Assembly (NCBI GenBank): GCA_007694915.1
Contig: REEV01000057.1
Location: 1 to 64,000, forward strand
Length of the DNA: 64,000 nt
Direction: 5' to 3'
Source: Cyanobium sp. PLM2.Bin73
GTDB lineage: Bacteria; Cyanobacteriota; Cyanobacteriia; PCC-6307; Cyanobiaceae
Both the position numbers and the translations under genes were made by a program. Below are positions 35,980 through 43,444 of this stretch, in pieces; position 1 is the first letter of the stretch; the number at the start of each line of letters is the position of its first letter. The notes under the pieces were generated by a model. That model had not been told where the DNA came from and searched no databases. It saw nothing but the letters and a program-made list of their open reading frames with translations.

Positions 35980-36330
35980 ATGAACCCCGTCCTTGAGGCG
36001 ATTTTCGGCAACCGGACGGCAGCTTGGGTGCTGTTGTTTTTGCAGTGCTATGGCGAAGGTCATGCACTGCGCATCGCCAAAACCTTCGGTTTTGGGTTGA
36101 ATATGACCCAGCGTCAGCTGAAACGACTGGAAGAAGAGGGGGTGCTGGTGAGCCGACTGGTAGGTAACATCCGCCTCTTTTCCTTCAATGACCGGAATCC
36201 AACCGTGCGCAATCTCAAGGAGCTATTAGAAGCCGAACTCAAGCTGCTACCGAATGAACAAGTGCAGCAGTATTTTCGAGAGCGGCAACGTCCGCGTCAA
36301 TCGGGCAAAGCCTTGGTGCATCATGGCTGA
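35980..36330 (+). CDS. Winged helix-turn-helix protein paired with a nucleotidyltransferase (candidate antitoxin)
   Basis: 116 residues. A winged helix covers most of it: MNPVLEAIFGNRTAAWVLL, GHALRIAKTFGFGLNMTQ, RQLKRLEEEGVLVSRLVG, RLFSFNDRNPTVRNLKELL, with a basic C-terminus (RERQRPRQSGKALVHHG). This domain order and the basic tail match small regulators commonly encoded just before AbiEii-like nucleotidyltransferases. The next gene overlaps it by 8 bases. Codon use is clearly less GC-rich than in the flanks, suggesting transfer. ATG at 35980 begins the conserved part; the frame is open further upstream without conserved sequence. Confidence 0.78.
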   Translation: MNPVLEAIFGNRTAAWVLLFLQCYGEGHALRIAKTFGFGLNMTQRQLKRLEEEGVLVSRLVGNIRLFSFNDRNPTVRNLKELLEAELKLLPNEQVQQYFRERQRPRQSGKALVHHG

Positions 36331-36877
36331 AATCACAGAAGCCACCAGCATTGAGGAACTGGCGGTGATCATCAGTGAGGCATTGGAGGCCACTGGGATT
36401 ACCGCCACCTTGTCGGGCGGTGGCGCGGTATCGATCTACAGCAATAACCAGTACATGAGTCATGACCTTGATTTTGTGACTTCGGCGGACCCCAAGAGCC
36501 TGCTTAGGGCGATTGCTCCCTTGGGCTTCGTCCAGGGTTCAACAAAGCGGCTCTATGAACATCCACGCACGACGTGGTTGGTTGAATTCCCTGCCGGTCC
36601 CCTCGCCTTTGGAGATCTCTATATTGGAGACCCTCGATCAATCGACATTCTTCGGACTGTGCATGGATCCTTGCGCGTGATCACGCCAACTCTTTGCGTG
36701 ATTGATCGGTTAGCGGCTTACTTCCATCATTGCGATCGGCAATGCTGGGATCAAGCGGTCATAGTTTGCCGAAGCCATTCGATTGACTGGGATGCTATTG
36801 GCAGCTGGGCAAAAAACGAGAGGCCAGAGTTCAAAGAAGTCGAGAGATTGCGAGCAGAGGCTGATTGCCAGGCATGA
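36323..36877 (+). CDS. AbiEii/DUF6036-like nucleotidyltransferase (candidate toxin)
   Basis: 184 residues from ATG at 36323 (MAEITEATSIEELAVII). The nucleotidyltransferase core is visible: LSGGGAVSIYSNNQY then SHDLDFVTSADP, with the paired Asp residues of the metal site, and a third acidic position in WLVEFPAG. The C-terminal CVIDRLAAYFHHCDRQCWD block is typical of toxin-system nucleotidyltransferases. Such enzymes add nucleotides to tRNA or proteins in abortive-infection and toxin-antitoxin modules; activity here is inferred. A longer start at 36254 is possible. The gene is intact and relatively AT-rich. Confidence 0.75.
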   Translation: MAEITEATSIEELAVIISEALEATGITATLSGGGAVSIYSNNQYMSHDLDFVTSADPKSLLRAIAPLGFVQGSTKRLYEHPRTTWLVEFPAGPLAFGDLYIGDPRSIDILRTVHGSLRVITPTLCVIDRLAAYFHHCDRQCWDQAVIVCRSHSIDWDAIGSWAKNERPEFKEVERLRAEADCQA

Positions 36878-36997
36878 GACCACGTCGCCATGGAATAGAC
36901 GATGGTGATCACGCGCCGTACGTGCACACCGCTCTCATCTGCAGTGGGCCGCTGCCGCCACAGGCCTGCTCTGGCCGCGGGGGCTGTGAGGCCTGCT

Positions 36998-37433
36998 TCA
37001 ACGCCCCAGTGTGCGCCGGATGTCCTTAAGCAGCAGGTGAAGGGGATCGGTCGGTGAACGCTCGAACTCAGGGATCAAGTGCTCGTAGAAGCCCCGGGCC
37101 TGCTCGGATTCGGCATGCACCAGCAAGCCACGGCAGCCGATGTCGTCGCTGAGGCTGGCAATTCGGCTGATCACATCCAGCAGAAGGGCCGCACCGAGGC
37201 CCTGGCATTCATGGCGTTCGTCCACCCCCAGCCGGGCCAGCAATGCAACGGGCTGGGGATAGCGGCCGGCGCCACGGCTCAGCCGCTCCGGCAGGCCCGT
37301 GATACCTATGGTTGCCATGCACCAGGCGTAAGGCGAACTCCACCAGCCAGGTGGTCTGCTCCTTGGAGCGGCAGCGAAAAGCGGCAAGCTGGTGACGGGC
37401 CGCCAGCAGCTCCGGCGGGTTGTAGCGGCTCAC
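36998..37433 (-). pseudogene. Broken GNAT acetyltransferase (TacT-like toxin remnant)
   Basis: The N-terminal part lies in one frame from ATG 37433 (MSRYNPPELLAARHQLAAF, then RCRSKEQTTWLVEFALR). The C-terminal part is in another frame ending at 36998 (LPERLSRGAGRYPQPVALL, LARLGVDERHECQGLGAAL, GLLVHAESEQARGFYEHL). Together they match GNAT toxins that acetylate aminoacyl-tRNA, but the frame shifts near 37310 and a central acetyl-CoA-site piece appears lost. No DUF1778-type antitoxin lies upstream. Inactive relic. Confidence 0.75.
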
Positions 37434-37460
37434 GGATGGGGTGGTCCGCCGAAGGCTGGG

Positions 37461-38027
37461 AAAAGGGTGAGGGGCGCTCCAGCACTTTGCGGGTGATCAC
37501 GCCCCGGTCCTGCGCCACCCGTAGCTCGGCCTTGCGCTTCTCAATCGCCAGAAACAGCACCAGCAACCCCACCCTGAGCAGGAACCAGGGCGAGGGCGGC
37601 AACATCGCTGCCACAGCTCCGGCAATCGCCCGCAGCAGAAAACCCGAGGCGATGCAGAACAGATCCAGCAGCGGCATCCGCTTGAGCTGCAGGGCTCCGC
37701 TACCCAGGCAGCAAAGCTCAGGCTCACCACCGCCAACACCGCAGCTGTGGTGAGCGCAGCAGGCACGCTCACCAGCCCGGCTGCGATCGGTCGATTGCGC
37801 TTGCTGGGATGGGCCCGATCGGCCGCCACATCCAGGCAGTCGTTCAGTAGGTAGATCGCGCTGGAGATCAGGCAGAACGCCACCAGCGCCCCTCCGGCTG
37901 GCAGCCAGAGATCCGCCTCAAAACGGAAGGCGAACAGCGGTGCGGCAAACACCAGCAGGTTCTTGGTCCACTGCCTCGGACGGCAGGCGGCCAACAGCGG
38001 ATGCAGACCTAGGCGGCCAGCAGCCAT
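37461..38027 (-). pseudogene. Broken UbiA-family prenyltransferase (DPPR synthase-like remnant)
   Basis: The first part from ATG 38027 reads RPRQWTKNLLVFAAPLFAF, ISSAIYLLNDCLDVAADRA and HPSKRNRPIAAGLVS, the hallmark of decaprenyl-phosphate phosphoribosyltransferase-like UbiA proteins. Around 37700-37720 the homology moves to another frame (KRMPLLDLFCIASGFLLRA, FLAIEKRKAELRVAQDRG, VITRKVLER) with some sequence missing, and it stops near 37461 where the GNAT remnant begins. The C-terminal third is absent. Two lesions, so a genuine pseudogene rather than one sequencing slip. Confidence 0.75.
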
Positions 38028-38138
38028 GGTTCCGTGCTCCCTGAGCCGGCATGCGGCTGACCCGATAACGCTGGCCTCGGGATTGGCCCGGTGGCTTGGA
38101 TCAACGAACAACAATTGAAGCCCACTGAGTAGCGAGGA

Positions 38139-38276
38139 TCAGCGCCGGCCCTCAGCTACGAACCCGGCCACCTCAGCATCGCTGACGCCGTGAATGCGCG
38201 GGAGGGCCGTGAGTTCAGCCACAGCATGCTGCGGCCGAGGAGTCTTTTGCTTTCGGTCAGACGCCCGGAAGGACAT
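38139..38276 (-). CDS. Possible small ORF or gene remnant, 45 residues
   Basis: ATG at 38276, TGA at 38139-38141. The product begins MSFRASDRKQKTPRPQHAV and ends GVSDAEVAGFVAEGRR. It reads like a structured C-terminus of a larger protein, but nothing upstream continues it. No known family recognised. May be a remnant in the accessory segment. Confidence 0.25.
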   Translation of the reverse strand: MSFRASDRKQKTPRPQHAVAELTALPRIHGVSDAEVAGFVAEGRR

Positions 38277-38368
38277 CTCCGTGTGCTGTTCCATCGACTA
38301 CCAAGCTCGACTCAAGGCCCGGGCCCTTCAATCATGCCTTTTGCCACCGCATCGCGCTGCTCAACGCT

Positions 38369-38674
38369 TCAACAGTCAACGTCGATCAGCTGCCTGAGTT
38401 CGGTTCGGCTGGCGTCGGAGGGGTCGAGGAGCAGCTGCGCAAGCGCTCGGCGGAATCGAGCTTCGCGATCCAGGCGTCGAGTTCCACGGTGCCACTCAAG
38501 GCAGAGATCAACCAGGAGAGCCGCTGACGCCACGACAAAGGCCGCGAGGCTCCAACCCAGCACGGCAGCGGTCGCTTCGGCCTGGTGGGCAGATTCAACG
38601 GGCCCATCGACAAAAAAGCGCAGCAGGGCCAGAAAGGCCAGCATGAAGCTGTCAACCTGAACGGTGGCGTTCAC
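38369..38674 (-). CDS. Hypothetical small membrane protein
   Basis: 101 residues: an N-terminal hydrophobic helix (FMLAFLALLRFFVDGPV), a second one (AVLGWSLAAFVVASAALLV) and a charged C-terminal helical tail (EWHRGTRRLDREARFRRAL, ending ELRQLIDVDC). A two-helix hairpin membrane protein seems likely. Family not recognised. It starts 35 bases from the right copy of the direct repeat, inside the accessory segment. Confidence 0.45.
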   Translation of the reverse strand: MNATVQVDSFMLAFLALLRFFVDGPVESAHQAEATAAVLGWSLAAFVVASAALLVDLCLEWHRGTRRLDREARFRRALAQLLLDPSDASRTELRQLIDVDC

Positions 38675-38709
38675 GTCTTCAGTGCCCCGTCACATATCAG
38701 GAGCCTGCA

Positions 38710-38767
38710 GCTGCCGGTGCCGCCCTACGTGGTGGTGGAATGGCGCAGCCTGCTCGGTTAGCTGAAC
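38710..38767 (+). repeat. Right copy of the 58-bp direct repeat (DUF3122 3' end)
   Basis: Encodes LPVPPYVVVEWRSLLG and a stop, against VVAEWRSLLG in the left copy. The three differences are one Ala-to-Val codon (two bases) and one silent Glu change, so the copy came from a functional, slightly diverged gene. Just upstream CCTGCAG matches 35344-35350 with about 20 intervening bases missing. Marks the right boundary of the accessory segment. Confidence 0.9.
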
Positions 38768-38860
38768 GCCTTCTGATCGGCTGCACTGGTGATCCGCAGG
38801 GGTGACAACCCTCACCCGTACTGAGTTCTCCTCCACCTCCCGGCTGACCCTGCCCTCAGC

Positions 38861-39922
38861 TCAGGGGCTCTTGCTGCTGCCGGAATCGCCCAGGCCAGCG
38901 CTGCCGCGATCCCGCTCCCAGTTGATCACCATGCCGGCCACCGGCACCGCTAGGAAGATCCCCAGCAGGCCGGCGATCCGTTCCCCGAGGAACAGGGCCA
39001 GAAACACCACCAGGGGAGGAATCGAAAGCACCCGGCCCATCACCCGCGGCTGGAGCATGTTGTCCTGCACCTGCTGCAGCAGCACCGACACCGCCACCAC
39101 AGCCAGGGCCAGGCCGTAGCCCTGGGTGGCCAGCACCACCACGCTGATGGTGATCACCCCGATGGTGGCGCCGATGCCGGGGATGGCATCGAGCAGCCCC
39201 ACCACCAGGGCCAGGATCAGGGCGAACTTCACCCCCAGCAGCGTGAAGGCCAGCAGGCTGGTGCTGGTGAGGAACACCACCAGGGTCATCTGGCCGAGCA
39301 GAAAGCCGAGCACGTTGCGGCGCACGCTGCGGTGCAGCCGGCCGCGCAGCGGCGGCGGCAGAAGCTGGAGCAGGGCCCGCCACAGCCGGCCGTTGTCGGC
39401 GAGCATGTACACAGTGAGCACCACCAGAACAACCAGTCCCAGCACGTTGCCCACCGCGCCCCCCAACAGGCCGATGCCGGTGTCGAAGTTGGAGCGCACC
39501 AGATCGATGATGCGTTCCAGATCCAGCTGATCGAGGTAGGCCCCGAGGCGCCCGCGGAAGGGGAGTTGGGGATCGGCGATCACGGCCTCCAGCTGGGCCA
39601 GCAGCTGGCTGGCCTGACTCACCAGCTGCAGGCCCAGGGCCCAGGCCAGGGCCAGTCCGGCGGTCAGCGCCACAGCCACGGTGAGGGCGATGGCCAGTGG
39701 CCGCGGCAGCACCCGGCTCAGCCAGCACACCGGCACGTTGAGCAACATCGCCAGCGCCGCCGCGGCCGTGAACAGCAACAGCACCACCTCGAAGGTGGCG
39801 ATCACCTGCATGGCAGCCCAGCCACTGGCCACCAGGAGCAGAAAGCGCAGCAACTGGGGATTGGAGGGGAGCCGCCAGTCCTCCCTGGGGGGCATGGTCT
39901 TGGCCGCGGGTGGGCCCACCAT
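38861..39922 (-). CDS. AI-2E family (PerM-type) transporter
   Basis: About 353 residues with eight or so hydrophobic helices: LLRFLLLVASGWAAMQVIA, VLGLVVLVVLTVYMLADNG, LAFTLLGVKFALILALVVG followed by DAIPGIGATIGVITISVVV, and QQVQDNMLQPRVMGRVLSI with LALFLGERIAGLLGIFLAV. PDA/PG-rich central motifs are typical of AI-2E exporters/PerM permeases; substrate unknown. ATG at 39922 is used; ATG at 39895 is an alternative. Divergent from ribD. Confidence 0.87.
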   Translation of the reverse strand: MVGPPAAKTMPPREDWRLPSNPQLLRFLLLVASGWAAMQVIATFEVVLLLFTAAAALAMLLNVPVCWLSRVLPRPLAIALTVAVALTAGLALAWALGLQLVSQASQLLAQLEAVIADPQLPFRGRLGAYLDQLDLERIIDLVRSNFDTGIGLLGGAVGNVLGLVVLVVLTVYMLADNGRLWRALLQLLPPPLRGRLHRSVRRNVLGFLLGQMTLVVFLTSTSLLAFTLLGVKFALILALVVGLLDAIPGIGATIGVITISVVVLATQGYGLALAVVAVSVLLQQVQDNMLQPRVMGRVLSIPPLVVFLALFLGERIAGLLGIFLAVPVAGMVINWERDRGSAGLGDSGSSKSP

Positions 39923-39961
39923 GACCCAGATGGCTCCCAACGTTGCGTCAGGCTGGTCACC

Positions 39962-41095
39962 ATGGCAGCCGACACCCCTTGCCCTGACGAGCACCTTGCC
40001 TGCCCTGAGGCGGAAGCCAGGCGCTGGCGGCCGTGGATGCGGCGCGCCCTGCAGCTGGCTGCCCTGGCAAGCGGACACACCAGCCCCAACCCGCTGGTGG
40101 GAGCGGTGCTGCTCGATCGCCAGGACGTGCTGGTGGGCGAGGGCTTCCATGCCCGCGCCGGCGCACCCCACGCCGAGGTGATGGCCCTGGCCCAGGCCGG
40201 TGAGCGGGCCCGGGGCGGCACCCTGGTGGTGACCCTGGAGCCCTGCTGCCACCACGGGCGCACGCCGCCCTGCAGCGACGCCGTGATTCGGGCCGGCATC
40301 GGCCGGGTGGTGATCGCCATGGGCGACCCCAACCCGCGAGTGAATGGCGGCGGCATCGCCGCGCTGCGGGCCGCCGGGGTGCAGGTGATCAGCGGGGTGT
40401 GCAGCGCGGAGGCCCGGGAGCTGAACGCCGCCTTCCTGCACCGGATGGCCACGGGGCGGCCCCTGGGCATTCTCAAGTGGGCCATGGGCATCGATGGCCG
40501 CATCGCCCTCACCAACGGTGCCAGCCAGTGGATCAGCGGCCCGGCGGCCCGCCAGTGGGTGCATGGGCTGCGCAGGCGCTGCGACGCCGTGATCGTGGGC
40601 GGCGGCACCGTGCGCGCCGACGACCCCCTGCTCACCAGCCGCGGCCAGCGCCAGCCCGAGCCGCTGCGGGTGGTGCTCAGCCGGAGCCTCGATCTGCCCA
40701 CCGAGGCCCGCCTCTGGGACCAGTGCGCCGCCCCCACCCTGGTGGCCCATGGCGTGGAGGCACCCCCCCGGGCCCGCTTCAAGCTCGACGAGCTGGGAGT
40801 GGAGCGGCTGCTGTTGCCCAACTGCACGCCGACGGCCCTGCTTCAGGCCCTGGCGCAGCGGGGCTGCAACCAGGTGCTGTGGGAATGCGGGCCGGTGCTG
40901 GCCGCCGCCGCCCTGGGCGATGGCTGCGTGCAGCGCATCGCCGCCGTGATCGCCCCCAAAGTGATGGGTGGCACCCCCGCCCGCACGCCGGTGGGGGATC
41001 TGGGTTTCACTGCCATGAGCCAGGTGCCGTCCTGGCGGAGCCAGGACCCGCACAAGCTGGGCAGCGACCTGCTCTGGGAGCTGAACCAGCGCTAA
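39962..41095 (+). CDS. ribD: Bifunctional riboflavin biosynthesis protein RibD
   Basis: Deaminates and reduces the pyrimidine intermediate of riboflavin synthesis. The N-terminal zinc deaminase shows GHTSPNPLVGAVL, AGAPHAEVMALAQAG and TLEPCCHHGRTPPCSDAV. The C-terminal reductase has LKWAMGIDGRIALTNGASQ, DAVIVGGGTVRADDPLLT and VLWECGPVLAAAAL. 377 residues, normal. With ribF at 25-26 kb it gives two flavin-pathway genes in the window. Confidence 0.95.
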   Translation: MAADTPCPDEHLACPEAEARRWRPWMRRALQLAALASGHTSPNPLVGAVLLDRQDVLVGEGFHARAGAPHAEVMALAQAGERARGGTLVVTLEPCCHHGRTPPCSDAVIRAGIGRVVIAMGDPNPRVNGGGIAALRAAGVQVISGVCSAEARELNAAFLHRMATGRPLGILKWAMGIDGRIALTNGASQWISGPAARQWVHGLRRRCDAVIVGGGTVRADDPLLTSRGQRQPEPLRVVLSRSLDLPTEARLWDQCAAPTLVAHGVEAPPRARFKLDELGVERLLLPNCTPTALLQALAQRGCNQVLWECGPVLAAAALGDGCVQRIAAVIAPKVMGGTPARTPVGDLGFTAMSQVPSWRSQDPHKLGSDLLWELNQR

Positions 41096-41155
41096 GCGCG
41101 TCCACCCGCTGGCGGCAGCCCGGTCCCGCACCCACCGACACCCCGCCCGGAGCCC

Positions 41156-42220
41156 ATGCCCGATTCCGTTGCGAGCTTTCCGCTGAAGCTGCAGCTGCCG
41201 CTCACCGGCCTGGTGCTGAGCCTGGTCAGCCTGGTGGTGATCAACCTGCTGGCCCGCCGCCTGCAGCGCGGCGGGCTGGCCCGAGGTCTGCTGGTGTCAG
41301 CGCGGCGCAGCGTCAGCGCCACGATCCTGCTTGCCGCCCTGGGCTGGTGGATCGGAGCGCTGCTCTCTCCCGAGCTGATCAGCCTGGAGCGCAATGGAGC
41401 CGAGCTCCGCGACCTGGTGCTGGTGCTGGGTGTGACCTGGACCCTGCTGCGCTGGAAACGGGAGCTGGGCACCAACAGCCAGGCCTACGCCACCCAACTG
41501 CTGCCGGCGATGGAGGAGAAGGATCAGATCTTTCTCTGGGATGTGCTCACCAAGGTGATCGGCATCGCAGCGCTGGTGATCCTGGCTCTGGAGGTGATGC
41601 GCCTGCTGGGGGTGTCAGCGGCCCTGCTGGTCACGGCCGGCGGCTTCGGCGCGGCGGCGGTGGGCTTCGGCGCCCAGGGCATCGTGTCCAACTCCCTGAG
41701 CGGACTGAGCCTCTACATCAACCGCCCCTTCGTGGTGGGCGACTTCATCGAAATTCCCTCGGAAGCGCTGATGGGCACCGTGGAAAACATCAGCTGGTTC
41801 TACACCCGCCTGCGGTCGCTGGAACGGCAGCCCGTGTTTGTACCCAACACCATGTTCACCAACAAAACGGTGGTGAACATCGCCGAAACCGACAACCGGC
41901 GGATCTGGATCGAGTTCGGCATCACCTACAACGACCGTGAGCGCATCCCGGCGATCGTCGCCGACCTGGAGCAGGTGCTGAGCGACCATCCCGATGTGGA
42001 CCCGGACAAGGCCAGGGCCGTGAACTTCACCGGCTACGGCGACTCCAGCCTCGATCTGCGTCTGCTCTGCCACGCCAGCAGCGGCGATGTGGTGGCGGCC
42101 TGGGCCCTGCAGCAGAACCTGCTGCTGCGCATCGGCGACGTGGTGGAGGCCCACGGCGCTTCAATGCCCTTCCCCACCCGCACCCTCATACAAGCTCCGG
42201 GTGGGCCGGATCGCCCTTGA
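41156..42220 (+). CDS. MscS family mechanosensitive ion channel
   Basis: 354 residues. Several membrane helices (LTGLVLSLVSLVVINLLA, VIGIAALVILALEVMRLLG) precede the pore-lining TM3 (VTAGGFGAAAVGFGAQGIV), then SLSGLSLYINRPFVVGDFI, the beta domain with GTVENISWFYTRLRSLERQ and VPNTMFTNKTVVNI, and the C-terminal cage. Releases solutes on hypo-osmotic shock, consistent with a salt-acclimating host that carries stpA. The 3' end overlaps the DUF427 gene by 35 bases. Confidence 0.92.
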   Translation: MPDSVASFPLKLQLPLTGLVLSLVSLVVINLLARRLQRGGLARGLLVSARRSVSATILLAALGWWIGALLSPELISLERNGAELRDLVLVLGVTWTLLRWKRELGTNSQAYATQLLPAMEEKDQIFLWDVLTKVIGIAALVILALEVMRLLGVSAALLVTAGGFGAAAVGFGAQGIVSNSLSGLSLYINRPFVVGDFIEIPSEALMGTVENISWFYTRLRSLERQPVFVPNTMFTNKTVVNIAETDNRRIWIEFGITYNDRERIPAIVADLEQVLSDHPDVDPDKARAVNFTGYGDSSLDLRLLCHASSGDVVAAWALQQNLLLRIGDVVEAHGASMPFPTRTLIQAPGGPDRP

Positions 42221-42668
42221 AGGGCCCCTCCACCCTGGAGGTGATCCAGCCTCCGTAGAAGCCTCCGGGCTGGGGAATCACCCGCTCGCCGTCCACCCAG
42301 CAGCCATCCATCAGCGCCGGATACACGGCGATCCAGCCGGCCAGCGCGGCGAAGGCCCCGCTGGGCTCGGGGTAGGTCCAGGCGGCGCGGCGCAGCCGCA
42401 GCTCCCCCGCAGAGCCGGGATCGCGCACCAGGTCGAAATAGCGCGCCACCCCCTTCCACTCGCAGAAGCTGGCGCCGGGGCAGGGCTGCAGCAACGCCTG
42501 GAGCACGGCCTCGGGCGGCAGGTAGTAGGTGGGCGGATGGAAGGTCTCCAGCACCCGCAGGGAGCGGTGGGTCTCGGCAAGCAGCAGCCCCAGGGCCTCC
42601 ACCCGCACCAGCTCGGTGCTGGCCACCAGGGCCGGTGGCCGCGGATAGTCACACACCCGTTCGCTCAT
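42186..42668 (-). CDS. DUF427 domain-containing protein
   Basis: 160 residues. Conserved DUF427 blocks: TFHPPTYYLPPEAVLQAL, ASFCEWKGVARYFDLV, AAWTYPEPSGAFAALAGW and VIPQPGGFYGGWITSRVEG. A small beta-tent protein of unknown function. ATG at 42668 overlaps the TGA of the upstream SRAP gene, so the two are translationally coupled. Confidence 0.87.
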   Translation of the reverse strand: MSERVCDYPRPPALVASTELVRVEALGLLLAETHRSLRVLETFHPPTYYLPPEAVLQALLQPCPGASFCEWKGVARYFDLVRDPGSAGELRLRRAAWTYPEPSGAFAALAGWIAVYPALMDGCWVDGERVIPQPGGFYGGWITSRVEGPFKGDPAHPELV

Positions 42669-43294
42669 GGCATCGGCAACGCCAGCTGGGGCTGGTCTAG
42701 GGGCAGGCGCTGCCATCCGGTGGGATCCCAGGGCTGCAGCAGGGGCAGCAGACGTTGCCGGCCGGCCCCGTCGGCGGCCTCCAGCCAGAGGGCCTCGGCG
42801 CCCTCGGGGATCACCACCGGCATGCGGCCGTGGATGGGGGCGATCAGGACATTGGGCCGGGTGGTGAGCACGCAGCAGCTGTCCAGCTGCTCGCCGGATG
42901 GGCCCAGCCAGCGCTCCCACAGCCCGCCCAGCCAGAACGGCGCGCCATCCTGGCGGGCGATGCAAAAGCCCTTCTCAAAAAAAGCATCAGCGGGAATCAG
43001 GCAGCGCCGGTGGCGCCAGGCGCCGCGGAAACTGGGTTTCTCTGCCACCGTCTCGCTGCGGGCATTGATCGGCCGGGCCGCGCCGCGGGGCTCCCGCACC
43101 CAGCCCGGCAGCAGCCCCCAGAGGGCCAGATCCACCCGGGGCCGGCCCTGCTCCAGACGCTGAAGCAACAGCGGTTCGCCGGGCCGGATCAGGGGCCTGG
43201 GGGCGTAGTGGCGCTCGAGACCCTCCGGCAGGGGCCCCCGCAGGCGGGGCAGCAGGGCATCCAGGCGGCTGGTGAGGGAGTAGCGACCGCACAT
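42665..43294 (-). CDS. SOS response-associated peptidase (SRAP/YedK family)
   Basis: 209 residues. Forms a covalent crosslink with abasic sites in single-stranded DNA through Cys2, which is present here (MCGRYSLTSRL). Other active-site blocks: INARSETVAEKPSFRGAW, the glutamate in CLIPADAFFEKGF, and the His in IAPIHGRMPVVIP. The common GFYEW motif reads AFFEKG. A LexA gene lies 3 kb away, but no LexA box was seen at this promoter. Confidence 0.9.
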   Translation of the reverse strand: MCGRYSLTSRLDALLPRLRGPLPEGLERHYAPRPLIRPGEPLLLQRLEQGRPRVDLALWGLLPGWVREPRGAARPINARSETVAEKPSFRGAWRHRRCLIPADAFFEKGFCIARQDGAPFWLGGLWERWLGPSGEQLDSCCVLTTRPNVLIAPIHGRMPVVIPEGAEALWLEAADGAGRQRLLPLLQPWDPTGWQRLPLDQPQLALPMP

Positions 43295-43444
43295 GGCCGT
43301 GGAGCTGGGAGTGGGGATGGATCGGCTCAGGTCCAGTGTGGCGTCAGCGTTGGCCCTGAGCGGAGGAATTCGGTTCTCCCACCCCTGCAGTGGATCGGCA
43401 TTCCCGCTCCAGGCCTAGCTTGGGCCGAGTGATCCGTCCGCGCC

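Noticed and set aside
35224-36330. A single 368-codon plus-strand frame covering the DUF3122 end, the spacer and the winged-helix gene
   Set aside because: It begins as a shadow frame of the DUF3122 gene and only its last 116 codons resemble a protein family; long open frames are expected at this GC content.
38861-41131. A 756-codon minus-strand frame across ribD and the PerM gene
   Set aside because: Only the part left of 39922 is a real membrane protein; the rest is the antisense shadow of ribD.
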